Assembly: GCF_000745015.1 (NCBI RefSeq)
Contig: NZ_JQNA01000001.1
Span: forward strand, 1,302,001-1,366,000
Length of the DNA stretch: 64,000 nt
From: Burkholderia sp. 9120
GTDB taxonomy: Bacteria; Pseudomonadota; Gammaproteobacteria; Burkholderiales; Burkholderiaceae
Reading direction: 5' to 3'
In this document: one piece after another, positions 44,938 through 53,967 of the stretch
Numbering within the stretch: position 1 is the first letter of the stretch
How the letters are laid out: each line of letters begins with the position of its first letter
Notes under the pieces: model-generated
Database searches by the model: none
What the model saw: only the letters and a program-made list of their open reading frames with translations
Told to the model about the DNA's origin: nothing
Program-made: the position numbers and the translations under genes

Positions 44938-46317
44938 TTGGCAACTCGCCGCGTCCCTGACCGGGTAGCTGTTTTTGCTCACGTGCCCGATCAGGTCGAC
45001 GGCGCGCATCAATTCGTGCCGGCCGGCCTGCTGGACAGCGAGACAGCCGCAGCGGATCAACGGACCGTCAGTTTTGCCTACGGCACACGCTACGTAAAAC
45101 GCCCGGAAGCCTTCGAGGTGGACCCGCTCGCGCTAAACCTGGCAAAGGCACGCGAAAATCCCGGCGCACGGTGGTATCCGCTGCCGGCGGTCGGAGAATT
45201 TGGCGGCATTCGCGACGCCACACCGGACGCCTGGGGCCGGCGCGTCATCGAGGCCCGGCTCCAGGCCGCGCCGAATAGCCTCGACGAATTCACCTATCTG
45301 CTGGAAGCCGGCAGCGATCGGGTCGGCGCGCTCGACGTTCGCGAACGCCTCGACACACCGCCCCGACAGGCCGCCGGCAATATGCTGGGCTTGCCGTATC
45401 TGCTCCAGGCAGCGGCGGCCGTCGAAGCAGGCGAACCAATTCCGGCGAATCTCCTGCCCTACCTGGGCGGCGCACCGTCGGCCGGTGGCGCGCGTCCCAA
45501 AGCGTCCGTACGCGACGAACACGGCGTGCTGTGGCTCGCCAAATTTCCGGCAAAAAACGACGCGTACAACCTGGCGATTGTCGAGGCAGGCGCTCTGGAA
45601 CTAGCCCGTGCGGCCGGTCTGACGGTGCCGCCGGTGCGGATCATCGCCGTGGGCGACCATCCGGTTCTGCTGATTCGCCGGTTCGACCGTTTCTGGGCGC
45701 CGACGGGCCAGCCGCTCACGGCCATGGCGCGCGGCTACGACACCGAACCGCGGGCGGGATTCACTGAAGGACGCATTCCGCAAGTCAGCGCGCTGACCTT
45801 GATGGCTTGCCCCGAGATGGAATCGATCGCCAAGGGCTACAAGGATCTCGCGCAGACCATCCGCGAGCAGGTTCATCCCCAGTGTATTGCGCGCGACAAC
45901 GAAGAGCTGTTCGCCCGGATGGTGCTTAACATCTTCGTGACCAATGACGACGACCACCTGCGCAATCACGCGTTCTCCTACGACGCGCAGTTACAGGGCT
46001 GGCGGCTAAGCCCCTTGTACGACGTGGTCCCGCGGCCGTCGGCCTCGCAGGAGAGGCGCTTGCATCTGAGCGTTGGAACCCAGGGAAAACTGGCCACGCT
46101 AGACAACGCCATGAGCGAATTCGCGGCCTTCGTGCCGGATCGCCCCGCCGCGCTTGGCGTTATCCGCCGCGTCTGGGGTGCGGTTCGAAGCTGGAAGACC
46201 GTCTTCGAAGCGCAGGGCGCCACCCCGTCGCTCATCAGGATTCTCGAGCAAGCCATTCGGCCTTTGGACGAGATTGCCAGCGCGAAGCTCGAACACGAAT
46301 TGCGCCGTACCACCTAG
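44938..46317 (+). CDS. hipA: HipA-like serine/threonine kinase toxin
   Basis: 459 residues from TTG 44938, chosen because AAGGAG sits seven bases upstream and overlaps the hipB stop region. The N-terminal HipA subdomain includes GGIRDATPDAWGRRVIEARL. Kinase features are GGARPKASVRDEHGVLWLAK (P-loop/Lys), catalytic loop FVTNDDDHLRNHAF, and metal-binding LSPLYDVVPRP. HipA toxins phosphorylate glutamyl-tRNA synthetase or related targets, causing growth arrest and persistence. All catalytic motifs are intact. It lies inside the tRNA-Gly insertion. Confidence 0.9.
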   Translation: MATRRVPDRVAVFAHVPDQVDGAHQFVPAGLLDSETAAADQRTVSFAYGTRYVKRPEAFEVDPLALNLAKARENPGARWYPLPAVGEFGGIRDATPDAWGRRVIEARLQAAPNSLDEFTYLLEAGSDRVGALDVRERLDTPPRQAAGNMLGLPYLLQAAAAVEAGEPIPANLLPYLGGAPSAGGARPKASVRDEHGVLWLAKFPAKNDAYNLAIVEAGALELARAAGLTVPPVRIIAVGDHPVLLIRRFDRFWAPTGQPLTAMARGYDTEPRAGFTEGRIPQVSALTLMACPEMESIAKGYKDLAQTIREQVHPQCIARDNEELFARMVLNIFVTNDDDHLRNHAFSYDAQLQGWRLSPLYDVVPRPSASQERRLHLSVGTQGKLATLDNAMSEFAAFVPDRPAALGVIRRVWGAVRSWKTVFEAQGATPSLIRILEQAIRPLDEIASAKLEHELRRTT

Positions 46318-46341
46318 AACCACGGCGCATCGCAACGCGCA

Positions 46342-46725
46342 TTAAACCCAGTGATTCGCTTCCCACACCAACCTGGCGGCGCCGGCATGATGATAACGGC
46401 CAAGAATATAGCGAATGCCGCCCTGGCATTCTTCAACGGCATTGCCGAAAGACTTGTCGCCATCAGGATTCAATCGGGACTGCGCCGGTAATAACTGATA
46501 AAGCCCGCGCGCGGCAATCTTCGGATTGCGCAGGTCCACGACCCCGCCCGATTCCTGCGCCATCAACCACAGTAAATCGTCGAATTGGGTCAGCGACACT
46601 TTTTCGATCGACAACGCCTCGCGCAGCGCATGTCGTGAAGTGGTCGGAACGGTACTCGGATCGACAGCCACCCAGCCCTGTTTGGCCGGTTTCGCCTGAC
46701 GATGATTGTGTGCGTGCTTACTCAT
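46342..46725 (-). CDS. Small lysozyme-like (SLT) protein
   Basis: 127 residues. LLWLMAQESGGVVDLRNPKI with ARGLYQLLPAQSRLNPDGDK and CQGGIRYILGRYHHAGAARL fits a minimal transglycosylase fold with Glu in AQESGG as the catalytic acid. No signal peptide is present; the N-terminus is His/Lys-rich (MSKHAHNHRQAKPAKQGW). A phage- or conjugation-type local peptidoglycan hydrolase is plausible. It is convergent with hipA at the distal side of the mini-island. Confidence 0.7.
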   Translation of the reverse strand: MSKHAHNHRQAKPAKQGWVAVDPSTVPTTSRHALREALSIEKVSLTQFDDLLWLMAQESGGVVDLRNPKIAARGLYQLLPAQSRLNPDGDKSFGNAVEECQGGIRYILGRYHHAGAARLVWEANHWV

Positions 46726-46901
46726 AGTGGATAGTCGTTCAGATAATCGTTGGAAACAGGTGGCTTACAGAACGATTAAATCATACGAATGCCCATCGCG
46801 GTTATTGAAATGTAATGTACCCGCGATTTCCATGCGCAAAGCACGCTCCTGTCCGTCTGGACGCACCCTTTTCGGTTGTGCTACCTTACGCGCACTTGCA
46901 A

Positions 46902-46914
46902 CGCCCGCTCCACC
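46902..46914 (+). repeat. Right attachment-like repeat (copy of tRNA-Gly 3' end)
   Basis: Exact 13-bp copy of 44254-44266 with no tRNA body before it. The terminator that should follow tRNA-Gly lies 31 bases after this copy. Confidence 0.75.
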
Positions 46915-46945
46915 TTGCTGCTGAACCTCAGCAGAATCCAGCACG

Positions 46946-46972
46946 AGCCGCCTCCACGAAGGCGGCTTTTTT
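46946..46972 (+). terminator. Displaced tRNA-Gly terminator
   Basis: AGCCGCCT/AGGCGGCT stem followed by TTTTTT on the plus strand. No plus-strand gene ends nearby; it would fit directly downstream of tRNA-Gly if the 2.65-kb insert were removed. Confidence 0.85.
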
Positions 46973-47145
46973 GTAGTGGCGGCGGCCCGGCGGCGCGATT
47001 CGCCGCGCACGGTGCTGACAAACCGCGCGTGCGAACCACGGCGGCCCATGGCCCATGTCACGCGCAATACACCGCGAGCGCGGAGCGCCGCGTAGCGATA
47101 CGCCGCCCGAGCCGCGCAGCCCTGACCCTTGTAGCAGCATCGACA

Positions 47146-47928
47146 ATGATCCACGATCCCAACGACGCCGGCCTGCCGGACGACCTCCCTACGCCTTCCA
47201 GCGCAGCCGACGACCACCCCGCCACCGGCGACGCCGCCGCGCCGCAAGGCGAAGCCCTGCACCTGCGCCGCATCCGCAGCTTTGTGACGCGCGCCGGCCG
47301 CGTCTCGACCGGCCAGCGCCGCGCCATGGACGAGCTCGGCCCGCGCTACGTGGTGCCGTTCACGCCGCAACAACCCGACTGGAACAGCGTGTTCGGCCGC
47401 GCCGCGCCGCGCGTGCTGGAAATCGGCTTCGGCATGGGCGCGACCACGGCGGAGATCGCCTCGCACCGCCCTGACGACGATTTCCTCGGCGTCGAAGTAC
47501 ACGAGCCCGGCGTCGGTGCGCTGCTGAAACTGATGGGCGAGCAGAACGTGTCGAACATCCGCATCATTCAGCACGACGCGGTGGAAGTGCTCGAGCAGAT
47601 GATCGCTCCGGACAGCCTCGACGGCGTGCACATCTTCTTTCCGGATCCGTGGCACAAGGCGCGTCATCACAAACGCCGGCTGATCCAGCCGAAGTTCGTC
47701 GCATTGCTGGTGTCGCGGCTGAAACCGGGCGCGTATCTGCACTGCGCGACCGACTGGCAAAACTACGCCGAGCAGATGCTCGAAGTACTCGACGCCGAAC
47801 CCGCGCTGGCCAATACCGCCGACGGTTACGCCCCGCGTCCCGACTATCGTCCGGTGACGAAGTTCGAGCGCCGCGGGCTGCGGCTCGGCCACGGCGTTTG
47901 GGATCTCGTATTCCGCAAACGCGACTGA
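47146..47928 (+). CDS. trmB: tRNA (guanine-N7-)-methyltransferase
   Basis: 260 residues. The SAM-binding [17 protein letters not shown] (~86-102), the [18 protein letters not shown] motif and the catalytic [19 protein letters not shown] are present. It forms m7G46 in tRNA. The N-terminal 60 residues (Asp/Ala/Pro-rich, then [18 protein letters not shown]) are longer than in E. coli, as is common in Burkholderia. It ends at a bidirectional terminator. Confidence 0.95.
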   Translation: MIHDPNDAGLPDDLPTPSSAADDHPATGDAAAPQGEALHLRRIRSFVTRAGRVSTGQRRAMDELGPRYVVPFTPQQPDWNSVFGRAAPRVLEIGFGMGATTAEIASHRPDDDFLGVEVHEPGVGALLKLMGEQNVSNIRIIQHDAVEVLEQMIAPDSLDGVHIFFPDPWHKARHHKRRLIQPKFVALLVSRLKPGAYLHCATDWQNYAEQMLEVLDAEPALANTADGYAPRPDYRPVTKFERRGLRLGHGVWDLVFRKRD

Positions 47929-47971
47929 CGGCAACGTCTCAGACGGAACGGTAAAGCCGCCGTCGTCAAAC

Positions 47972-48000
47972 AAAAAGGTCCGCAAACGCGGACCTTTTTT
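47972..48000. terminator. Bidirectional rho-independent terminator
   Basis: AAAAAGGTCCGC-AAAC-GCGGACCTTTTTT ends trmB (+) and uppP (-). Confidence 0.95.
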
Positions 48001-48034
48001 CATGGTGCAAGCTAACCACCCGACGCGAAGAAAC

Positions 48035-48871
48035 TCAATCCGCCCAACTCAGCGCGCCGCTATAACCAACCAGCAGGATCAATAAGCCGAAGCCGATCCG
48101 ATACCAGGCGAACACGGTGAAATCGTGCGCGGAGATATAGCGCAGCAACCAGCGCACGCAGGCGAACGCGCTGACAAAGGCCGCCACGAAGCCGAGCGCG
48201 AAGCTGCCGAGCGCATCGACGGAAAGCAGGTGCCAGTCTTTATAGAGCTCGTAAGCGGTCGCGCCGAAAATGATCGGAATCGCGAGGAAGAACGAAAACT
48301 CGGTGGCGACGCGCCGTTCGAGACCGAACAACATCCCGCCGATGATCGTCGAGCCCGAGCGCGACATGCCCGGAATCAGCGCGAAACACTGCGCGAGGCC
48401 AACTTTCAACGCGTCGAGCGGGCTCAGTTCGTCGACGTTTTGCACGCGCGCCGGCGCATTGCCGCGCGCGCGCTGCCGCGCTTCCGCCCACAGAATCACC
48501 ACGCCGCCCGCCACCAGCGCGAACGCGACCGGCACCGGCGAAAACAGCGCCGCCTTGATCGACTTCTCGAACAGCAAGCCCAGCACGATCGCCGGAATCG
48601 TCGCAATGATCACGTTCAGCGTGAAGCGGCGCGCGTCGGGACGGCTCGGCAAACCGGTCACCACACTGCCGATACGCCGCCGGAACTCCCAGCACACGGC
48701 GAGAATCGCGCCGAGCTGGATCACGACGTCGAAGGTTTTCGCGTGCGCGTCCGTGAAATTCAGCAGACTGCCCGCGACGATCAGATGCCCGGTGCTCGAC
48801 ACCGGCAGAAATTCCGTCAACCCTTCGACGACGCCCAGAATCAGCGCCTTGCAAGCCATTAGCCAGTCCAT
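48035..48871 (-). CDS. uppP: Undecaprenyl-diphosphatase
   Basis: 278 residues and about eight transmembrane segments. Catalytic motifs are [17 protein letters not shown] (E17, SSTGH) and [17 protein letters not shown] (PGMSRSGST). It recycles the lipid carrier of cell-wall synthesis by removing one phosphate at the outer face of the inner membrane. Its loss sensitises cells to bacitracin. Full length. Confidence 0.96.
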   Translation of the reverse strand: MDWLMACKALILGVVEGLTEFLPVSSTGHLIVAGSLLNFTDAHAKTFDVVIQLGAILAVCWEFRRRIGSVVTGLPSRPDARRFTLNVIIATIPAIVLGLLFEKSIKAALFSPVPVAFALVAGGVVILWAEARQRARGNAPARVQNVDELSPLDALKVGLAQCFALIPGMSRSGSTIIGGMLFGLERRVATEFSFFLAIPIIFGATAYELYKDWHLLSVDALGSFALGFVAAFVSAFACVRWLLRYISAHDFTVFAWYRIGFGLLILLVGYSGALSWAD

Positions 48872-48950
48872 CCGTGACCCTCATCGCGGTAAATAGTCGG
48901 AACGACAGGGCCGGCACGCTCAGGCGCGGCCCTGACGGCCGCACGCCACG

Positions 48951-49544
48951 TCATTTTTCGACGATCTGCACGCGTATGCCGTTTGTAAGGATCGTGATTG
49001 TACCGGGTTCGTAATTCACGCCGGCAAATTGCAACTGTTCGGGCTTAAAGGTGTAAATCGGATAGTTGGTCAGCAATTGGGTGGCGAGCACCGCCGCTGC
49101 GGCGCTGATCTGTTGCGTATAGGCCTGCGCCTGGCCGCTCACGCTAACATTGTCGACGTTCGGCGACTTCAGCACGACCGACTTGCTGGCGGCGTCATAG
49201 GCGAGTTCGCTCGATAGCGTGAAGACGCCGTCGACCGGCTGCGGCATGAACGGGCTCGCGAAACGCGCGTCGAGCTTCACCGAAATACGGTTCGCGTCCG
49301 GCAGGAAGCCGACCACCGGGTTGGACAGCGCCACGTCAAACACTTGCGAAACCGTGCGCTGATACGGGAATTTGCGCTGCACCGCGTCCTGCACCTGCTG
49401 CTGCGAGAACGTGTAGTGCGAGGGGATGAACGGGAAAGTCGGCGTCGCGCAAGCGGCCAGCGAGATGGTGATGCCCAGCGCGCTACAGCTTGTCAGCGCG
49501 GCGAGCAGAAAGCGGCGCCGGGCCGGCGCGGTGGGTTCAATCAT
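48951..49544 (-). CDS. DUF1439-family lipoprotein
   Basis: 197 residues. The signal peptide RRRFLLAALTSCSALGITIS ends in the lipobox LAAC (Cys ~32). The mature part has the beta-rich DUF1439 fold (FSQQQVQDAVQRKFPYQRTV, ISVKLDARFASPFMPQPVDG). Relatives (YceB type) are periplasmic or outer-membrane lipoproteins of unknown function. A Tat-like RR precedes the hydrophobic stretch, but a Sec/Lol route is expected. Confidence 0.88.
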   Translation of the reverse strand: MIEPTAPARRRFLLAALTSCSALGITISLAACATPTFPFIPSHYTFSQQQVQDAVQRKFPYQRTVSQVFDVALSNPVVGFLPDANRISVKLDARFASPFMPQPVDGVFTLSSELAYDAASKSVVLKSPNVDNVSVSGQAQAYTQQISAAAAVLATQLLTNYPIYTFKPEQLQFAGVNYEPGTITILTNGIRVQIVEK

Positions 49545-49599
49545 GCGGAATCTCCTGAAGAAGGTTGTTTGTGCACGCGGTTGGGCCGGGGCGGGTTGT

Positions 49600-50073
49600 C
49601 TAATTGCGCGGCCGGGTTTGCACTTCGAGCTGCGTCAGCCACGCGAGGGCTTCGTCGCGCTCCGTGCCGCACATGTCCATCTGCGGTTGCAGACCGGAAC
49701 AGCACGCCGGACGCTCCGGCTGACCGAAGATCGCGCAGCGCAGATCGTCGCCGAGTTGCACGCAGCGCACGCCGGCCGGCTTACCGTCGGGCATACCGGG
49801 AATCGGACTCGAAATCGACGGCGCGATACAGCACGCGCCGCAATCGGGCCGGCACGCGTGACCCGCGACGCGAAACGGCGACTCGCGTTTCCCCGCGCGG
49901 TCCGCCACGGCGTTTTGCGCCGGGTTCCGCACGTCGATCTGCCCTGCGTTTCGCACTCGATCTTTCACTTCGTTCACCACGTCATTCACCGCTTCATCCA
50001 CCCAATCACTCACGCCATCTCCCGAAACCCACCAACCGCCGCCACCCTGTAGACCCGCATTGTGCCATCGCAT
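49600..50073 (-). CDS. YkgJ-family cysteine-cluster protein
   Basis: The C-terminal 90 residues hold the metal-chelating cluster: [34 protein letters not shown] and DMCG. The family binds zinc or iron-sulfur. The true start is unclear: the ATG at 50073 ([13 protein letters not shown]) and one at 50115 are both weak, and a later start shortly before [12 protein letters not shown] would match the compact members better. It lies back-to-back with hemN. Confidence 0.75.
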   Translation of the reverse strand: MRWHNAGLQGGGGWWVSGDGVSDWVDEAVNDVVNEVKDRVRNAGQIDVRNPAQNAVADRAGKRESPFRVAGHACRPDCGACCIAPSISSPIPGMPDGKPAGVRCVQLGDDLRCAIFGQPERPACCSGLQPQMDMCGTERDEALAWLTQLEVQTRPRN

Positions 50074-50164
50074 TCCATGCGACCTTTTTACGCAATCCAG
50101 CAAACGGCCGCTCACGTAAACTCAGAGGATCACAAAGGCCACGCTCAAGAGGCACCGACCGGTG

Positions 50165-51628
50165 ATGTCCGATCCCGTTCCGCTCAGGCAAAGCGCGCCC
50201 GAGCCTGCCTCTTCCAGGGTGGCCAACCAACCCGAGCCCCTCATGACCACCGCCGAGACGCTGTTCCGCCCCGACCTGCTCGCCAAATACAGCGCGAACG
50301 GTCCACGGTATACGTCCTATCCGACCGCGCTGCAGTTCCGCGACGAGTTCGATCCCGCCGACTACCTGCGCGCCGCCGCCGACCCGGGCGCCGCTACGAC
50401 GGACCTGTCGCTGTACTTCCATATTCCGTTCTGCGACACCGTGTGCTTCTACTGCGGCTGCAACAAGGTCGCGACAAAGAACCGCGCCCACGCGCGGCCC
50501 TACCTCGACCAGTTGAAGCGCGAGATGGCGTTACAGGCCGCCTGTTTCGACACGCGGCGTCCGGTGTCGCAACTGCATTTAGGCGGCGGCACGCCGACCT
50601 TCCTGTCGCACGATGAAATGGCGGAGTTGATGGCCGCCGCGCGCGAGCACTTTACGTTGCTGCCCGAAGCCGAAGGCGAGTATTCGATCGAAGTCGATCC
50701 GCGTGAAGCCTCGCCCGACACGATCGCGCATTTGCGCAAGCTCGGCTTCAACCGGCTCAGCCTCGGCGTACAGGATTTCGATCCGGTCGTGCAGCAGGCG
50801 ATCAACCGCATTCAGCCGCTCGCCATGACCGCGTCGGTCATGCAAGCCGCGCGCGAGACCGGCTTTCATTCGATCGGCGTCGATCTGATCTACGGGCTGC
50901 CGCATCAAACGGTTGAGAGCTTCAGCCGCACGCTCGACACGATGCTCGAACTCGCGCCGGATCGTCTCTCGGTGTTCGCTTACGCGCATATGCCGCAGCT
51001 CTTCAAGATGCAACGGCAGATGGACCCGGCCACGCTGCCGTCACCGACAGTGCGGCTCGCGATCCTGCAACGGGTGGTCGAGCGCCTGACCGGCGCGGGC
51101 TACGTGTACATCGGCATGGATCACTTCGCGCTGCCCACCGACGAGCTCGCGCGCGCCCAGGCGCAGCGTACCTTGCACCGCAATTTCCAGGGCTACAGCA
51201 CGCGCGCGGAATGCGATCTGATCGGCTTCGGTGCGTCGTCGATCGGCAAGGTCGGCGATGTCTACGCGCAGAACGTCAAGGACCTGCCTGGCTACGCCGC
51301 CGCGATCGACGCAGGCCGGCTCGCGATCACACGCGGCGTGCGCCTCACCGCCGACGACCGTCTGCGCCGCGACGTGATCACGCAACTGATGTGCAATCTG
51401 GAACTCCGCTTCGACGAATTCGAAGCGGCTTACGGCATTCGCTTCGCCGACACATTCGAGCCCGAGCTGGAGCGTCTGCGCAGTTTCGAAGACGACGGAC
51501 TGGTCACGCTCGGCGCCGGCAAGCTCGAAGTGCGAATGGCCGGACGCATGCTGGTGCGCAACATCGCGATGGTGTTCGACCGCTACCTCGGTCAGCAGAC
51601 ACTCGAACGATTTTCGCGGACGGTTTGA
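50165..51628 (+). CDS. hemN: Oxygen-independent coproporphyrinogen III oxidase
   Basis: 487 residues. The radical-SAM motif CDTVCFYCGC has the extra Cys of true HemN (CxxxCxxCxC). Other conserved parts are YTSYPTALQFRDEF near the N-terminus, LHLGGGTPTFLSHDEM and IGFGASSIGKVGDVYAQN. It decarboxylates coproporphyrinogen III to protoporphyrinogen IX in the absence of oxygen. The ATG at 50165 (or GTG 50162) is preferred; an internal ATG at 50243 lacks a ribosome-binding site. It ends about 100 bases before tRNA-Leu. Confidence 0.96.
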   Translation: MSDPVPLRQSAPEPASSRVANQPEPLMTTAETLFRPDLLAKYSANGPRYTSYPTALQFRDEFDPADYLRAAADPGAATTDLSLYFHIPFCDTVCFYCGCNKVATKNRAHARPYLDQLKREMALQAACFDTRRPVSQLHLGGGTPTFLSHDEMAELMAAAREHFTLLPEAEGEYSIEVDPREASPDTIAHLRKLGFNRLSLGVQDFDPVVQQAINRIQPLAMTASVMQAARETGFHSIGVDLIYGLPHQTVESFSRTLDTMLELAPDRLSVFAYAHMPQLFKMQRQMDPATLPSPTVRLAILQRVVERLTGAGYVYIGMDHFALPTDELARAQAQRTLHRNFQGYSTRAECDLIGFGASSIGKVGDVYAQNVKDLPGYAAAIDAGRLAITRGVRLTADDRLRRDVITQLMCNLELRFDEFEAAYGIRFADTFEPELERLRSFEDDGLVTLGAGKLEVRMAGRMLVRNIAMVFDRYLGQQTLERFSRTV

Positions 51629-51734
51629 CGGCATCGCGGCTGAATCGAGCAACCGGCTTGCCCGTCGTCCGATTTTTTGCCATAATCTGCGTCTTCGCCG
51701 CGCGCCATGTTCCGACGCGTGTGCTGCAAGACCT

Positions 51735-51819
51735 GCCCAGGTGGTGAAATTGGTAGACGCAGGGGACTCAAAATCCCCCGCCGCAAGGCGTGCCGGTTCG
51801 ATTCCGGCCCTGGGCACCA
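51735..51819 (+). tRNA. tRNA-Leu (anticodon CAA)
   Basis: 85 bases with long variable arm and CCA end: acceptor stem GCCCAGG/CCTGGGC, anticodon arm GGGGA-CTCAAAA-TCCCC and T arm CGGTTCGATTCCG. It is the probable integration site of the island that starts with the integrase 160 bases downstream. Confidence 0.97.
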
Positions 51820-51851
51820 ACAGCATATCCGACGATGTCCGAGATCGTCCG

Positions 51852-51888
51852 AAAACCCCAATAAATCAATGAGTTTGTTGGGGTTTTT
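51852..51888 (+). terminator. Terminator after tRNA-Leu
   Basis: AAAACCCCA/TGGGGTTTT arms around an AT-rich loop, ending in TTTTT. Confidence 0.8.
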
Positions 51889-51981
51889 GCTTTTCTGGCG
51901 TCGAATGATGTCCGATACAATCCAAAAAACTTGATGGTATATTCGTTGGTATCGACCTAACTCGTGTTGGTATCAACGTAC

Positions 51982-53196
51982 ATGAGCCTCACAGATCTTG
52001 CCGTCCGCAACGCCAAGCCTCAGCCCAAGCCATACAAACTGACTGACGGAGATGGCATGTTCCTGTTGGTACAACCCAATGGCGGGAAATATTGGCGCCT
52101 TGCGTATCGCTTTCTAGGCAAACAAAAGACGTTGGCCCTGGGCGTTTACCCAGAGGTAAGCCTCTCCTTAGCTCGGTTACGTCGCACGGAAGCTCGAGAA
52201 AAGTTAGCCTTGGGGGTCGATCCGAACGAGGCGAAGAAGGCTGACAAACAGGCGTCTCGACTCGCCGCCAACAATTCGTTTGAGGCAGTTGCTCGCGGCT
52301 GGATGGATGAGCGTAAGTCGAATGTCGAAACTGGGCAGTACGACAAGACCCTCGCTCGCTTCGAAAAGGATATATTCCCATGGCTCAGCAAACGTCCGAT
52401 TGAAAATATAGAGGCGCCCGAAATTCTGGCCGTGTTGAAGCGGGTCGACAGCCGTGGAGCACGCTTCACTGCACATCGGGTGCGCAGCGAGATCAATAGA
52501 GTATTCCGATACGCTATCAAGGAAGGATTTTGCAAAAGCAATCCAGCCACGGATCTCGTAGATGCGATCCCTCCGGCTCAAACTACGCACTTCGCAGCGA
52601 TCACGGAACCCGTTAAGGTTGGGGAAATGCTGCGTGCTTTCGATGGGTTCGGCGGTACCTTTCCGGTGCTTTGCGCACTCAAGCTGGCACCTATGCTGTT
52701 TGTACGTCCTGGCGAGCTACGCAAAGCCGAGTGGTCCCAGTTCGATTTCGAGAAAGCTGAGTGGCGCTATCTGGTCACGAAAACCAAGACGGAGCATCTC
52801 GTTCCGCTCTCTCGACAAGCAGTACAAATTCTCAAAGATCTGCAGGCGTTGACAGGCGATGGACGTTACGTGTTTCCAGGAGCGCGGTCGAAATTACGTC
52901 CGATGAGCGATGCCGCAATCAATGCAGCGCTACGTCGCTTAGGGTACGACACTCGTACCGAAATCACCGGACATGGCTTTCGAGCAATGGCGCGTACGAT
53001 CCTCCATGAGGAACTGGAGCAAAAACCCGAAGTGATCGAGCATCAGCTTGCTCATACAGTCCCAGACACCCTCGGTCGAGCATACAACCGAACGAAATTC
53101 ATCAAGGAACGGCGACTAATGATGCAGAAATGGGCAGACTACTTGGATCAACTTAGAATTGGTGCGAAGATTCTTCCACTTCAAGCAGCGGGATGA
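51982..53196 (+). CDS. P4-type tyrosine integrase (DUF4102)
   Basis: 404 residues. The N-terminal DUF4102 arm-binding domain (MSLTDLAVRNAKPQPKPYKL, GDGMFLLVQPNGGKYWRLAY) is followed by the core-binding region and catalytic domain: Arg in RPGELRKAEW, HGFRAMARTIL, His in EHQLAHTVP and the nucleophile in LGRAYNRTKF. It integrates or excises islands at tRNA 3' ends, matching tRNA-Leu upstream. Codon use is less GC-biased than the core genes, as expected for acquired DNA. The far attachment site lies outside the window. Confidence 0.93.
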   Translation: MSLTDLAVRNAKPQPKPYKLTDGDGMFLLVQPNGGKYWRLAYRFLGKQKTLALGVYPEVSLSLARLRRTEAREKLALGVDPNEAKKADKQASRLAANNSFEAVARGWMDERKSNVETGQYDKTLARFEKDIFPWLSKRPIENIEAPEILAVLKRVDSRGARFTAHRVRSEINRVFRYAIKEGFCKSNPATDLVDAIPPAQTTHFAAITEPVKVGEMLRAFDGFGGTFPVLCALKLAPMLFVRPGELRKAEWSQFDFEKAEWRYLVTKTKTEHLVPLSRQAVQILKDLQALTGDGRYVFPGARSKLRPMSDAAINAALRRLGYDTRTEITGHGFRAMARTILHEELEQKPEVIEHQLAHTVPDTLGRAYNRTKFIKERRLMMQKWADYLDQLRIGAKILPLQAAG

Positions 53197-53227
53197 CTCG
53201 GTGAATCGGAAGCATTCAACACTTTCT

Positions 53228-53443
53228 ATGGGCATGGTGTCGCCTATCCGAGTGGGTGAAGTGCCCGTCCGAGTTGTTGCTCAGATCCAAGAACACAAGC
53301 CGTCCGCCATCGCCGAAAAGCATTATCGGCGGATTGATTTGCTGCGTCAGTCGCACGGCAGGATCGAGTCCTGGATGTTGACGCAAGCCGGAATTTCGCT
53401 TCAAGAGGTCAACGGGAATAAGAGAAACAGCACCAACACTTAG
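53228..53443 (+). pseudogene. C-terminal fragment of a second tyrosine integrase
   Basis: The frame encodes VVAQIQEHKPSAIAEKHYRR and GRIESWMLTQAGI, the last ~45 residues of another phage-type integrase family, with the catalytic-Tyr context EKHYRR. The rest of the gene is missing. It lies 31 bases after the intact integrase, so an earlier element at this site was probably replaced or recombined away. Confidence 0.65.
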
Positions 53444-53617
53444 ATCAAGGGGCATAAGCGCCGTACGCGGGCGCCAAGCCTGCGTACGGTAAACTGGCCG
53501 AATCAGGTACGTCCCCAAAGATAGCTGCCGTATGCCTCCTCGTCCCTCGCAATCAAATCAACAAGTTCGAACCGCCACCCAACATTGGACCCGTCTGCTG
53601 TGTTTGTGGCAACAAGG

Positions 53618-53872
53618 CTACGTCCTCAATCTAGGCCTGTTGATCAGATCAAGTAATCTCTCCAGCTCTAGCCCGTACTCGTTGGGTTCAAAGGTCGGCA
53701 ATATACCTTCCATCATGAACTCTGCGTTTATCAGCCCGCATATCACATCAATCTCAGCGAAGGTCATTTCCCCCGCATCCAGGCTATCGAACGTCGCCGT
53801 GTTTTTCCCTGCGTCTTTGACACGAAGGTTGCTCACGATTTCCTTTTGACGATCAGTTAGTGCCAGTTTCAT
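53618..53872 (-). CDS. Immunity-like protein (84 aa)
   Basis: The ATG at 53872 overlaps the stop of the toxin-tail frame (ATGA), with GGGAG eight bases upstream. The product is small, acidic and helical (MKLALTDRQKEIVSNLRVKD, TFAEIDVICGLINAEFMMEG, GLELERLLDLINR), the typical profile of an immunity protein. No specific family is recognised. The upstream context is the end of a polymorphic-toxin-like frame. It appears intact. Confidence 0.6.
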   Translation of the reverse strand: MKLALTDRQKEIVSNLRVKDAGKNTATFDSLDAGEMTFAEIDVICGLINAEFMMEGILPTFEPNEYGLELERLLDLINRPRLRT

Positions 53873-53967
53873 TTTCCAACTCCCGCTGCACTTGTTCCCC
53901 ATGTAGTGACCACATTGCCTTGTGGATTGACCACTACGGTTGCGTTCTGTCCGATGTATTCCAAGCG
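53873..53967 (-). pseudogene. C-terminal remnant of a polymorphic toxin
   Basis: About 30 codons in a different frame from the ABC gene encode LEYIGQNATVVVNPQGNVVT then TWGTSAAGVGK before the stop that overlaps the immunity start. A final NATVVVNPQGxVVTTW strand is a common end of secreted contact-dependent toxins such as CdiA and Rhs C-termini. No upstream part of the toxin remains in this window; a stop codon in the same frame lies just before 53970. Confidence 0.55.

Larger units (their letters stand above)
46726..47145. other. Distal junction of the mini-island and trmB upstream region
   Basis: 420 bases. The right attachment-like repeat (46902-46914) and the terminator at 46946-46972 divide it into an island part and a chromosomal part. 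A 22-codon frame on the minus strand (46833-46765) lies before the lysozyme-like gene but is too short to call. Confidence 0.5.

Noticed and set aside
46765..46833. 22-codon minus-strand frame before the lysozyme-like gene
   Set aside because: Too short, and no conserved feature is visible; its ribosome-binding site is distant.
50162..50243. Later hemN start at 50243
   Set aside because: No ribosome-binding site precedes it; the ATG at 50165 is a little better placed, though the N-terminus remains uncertain.
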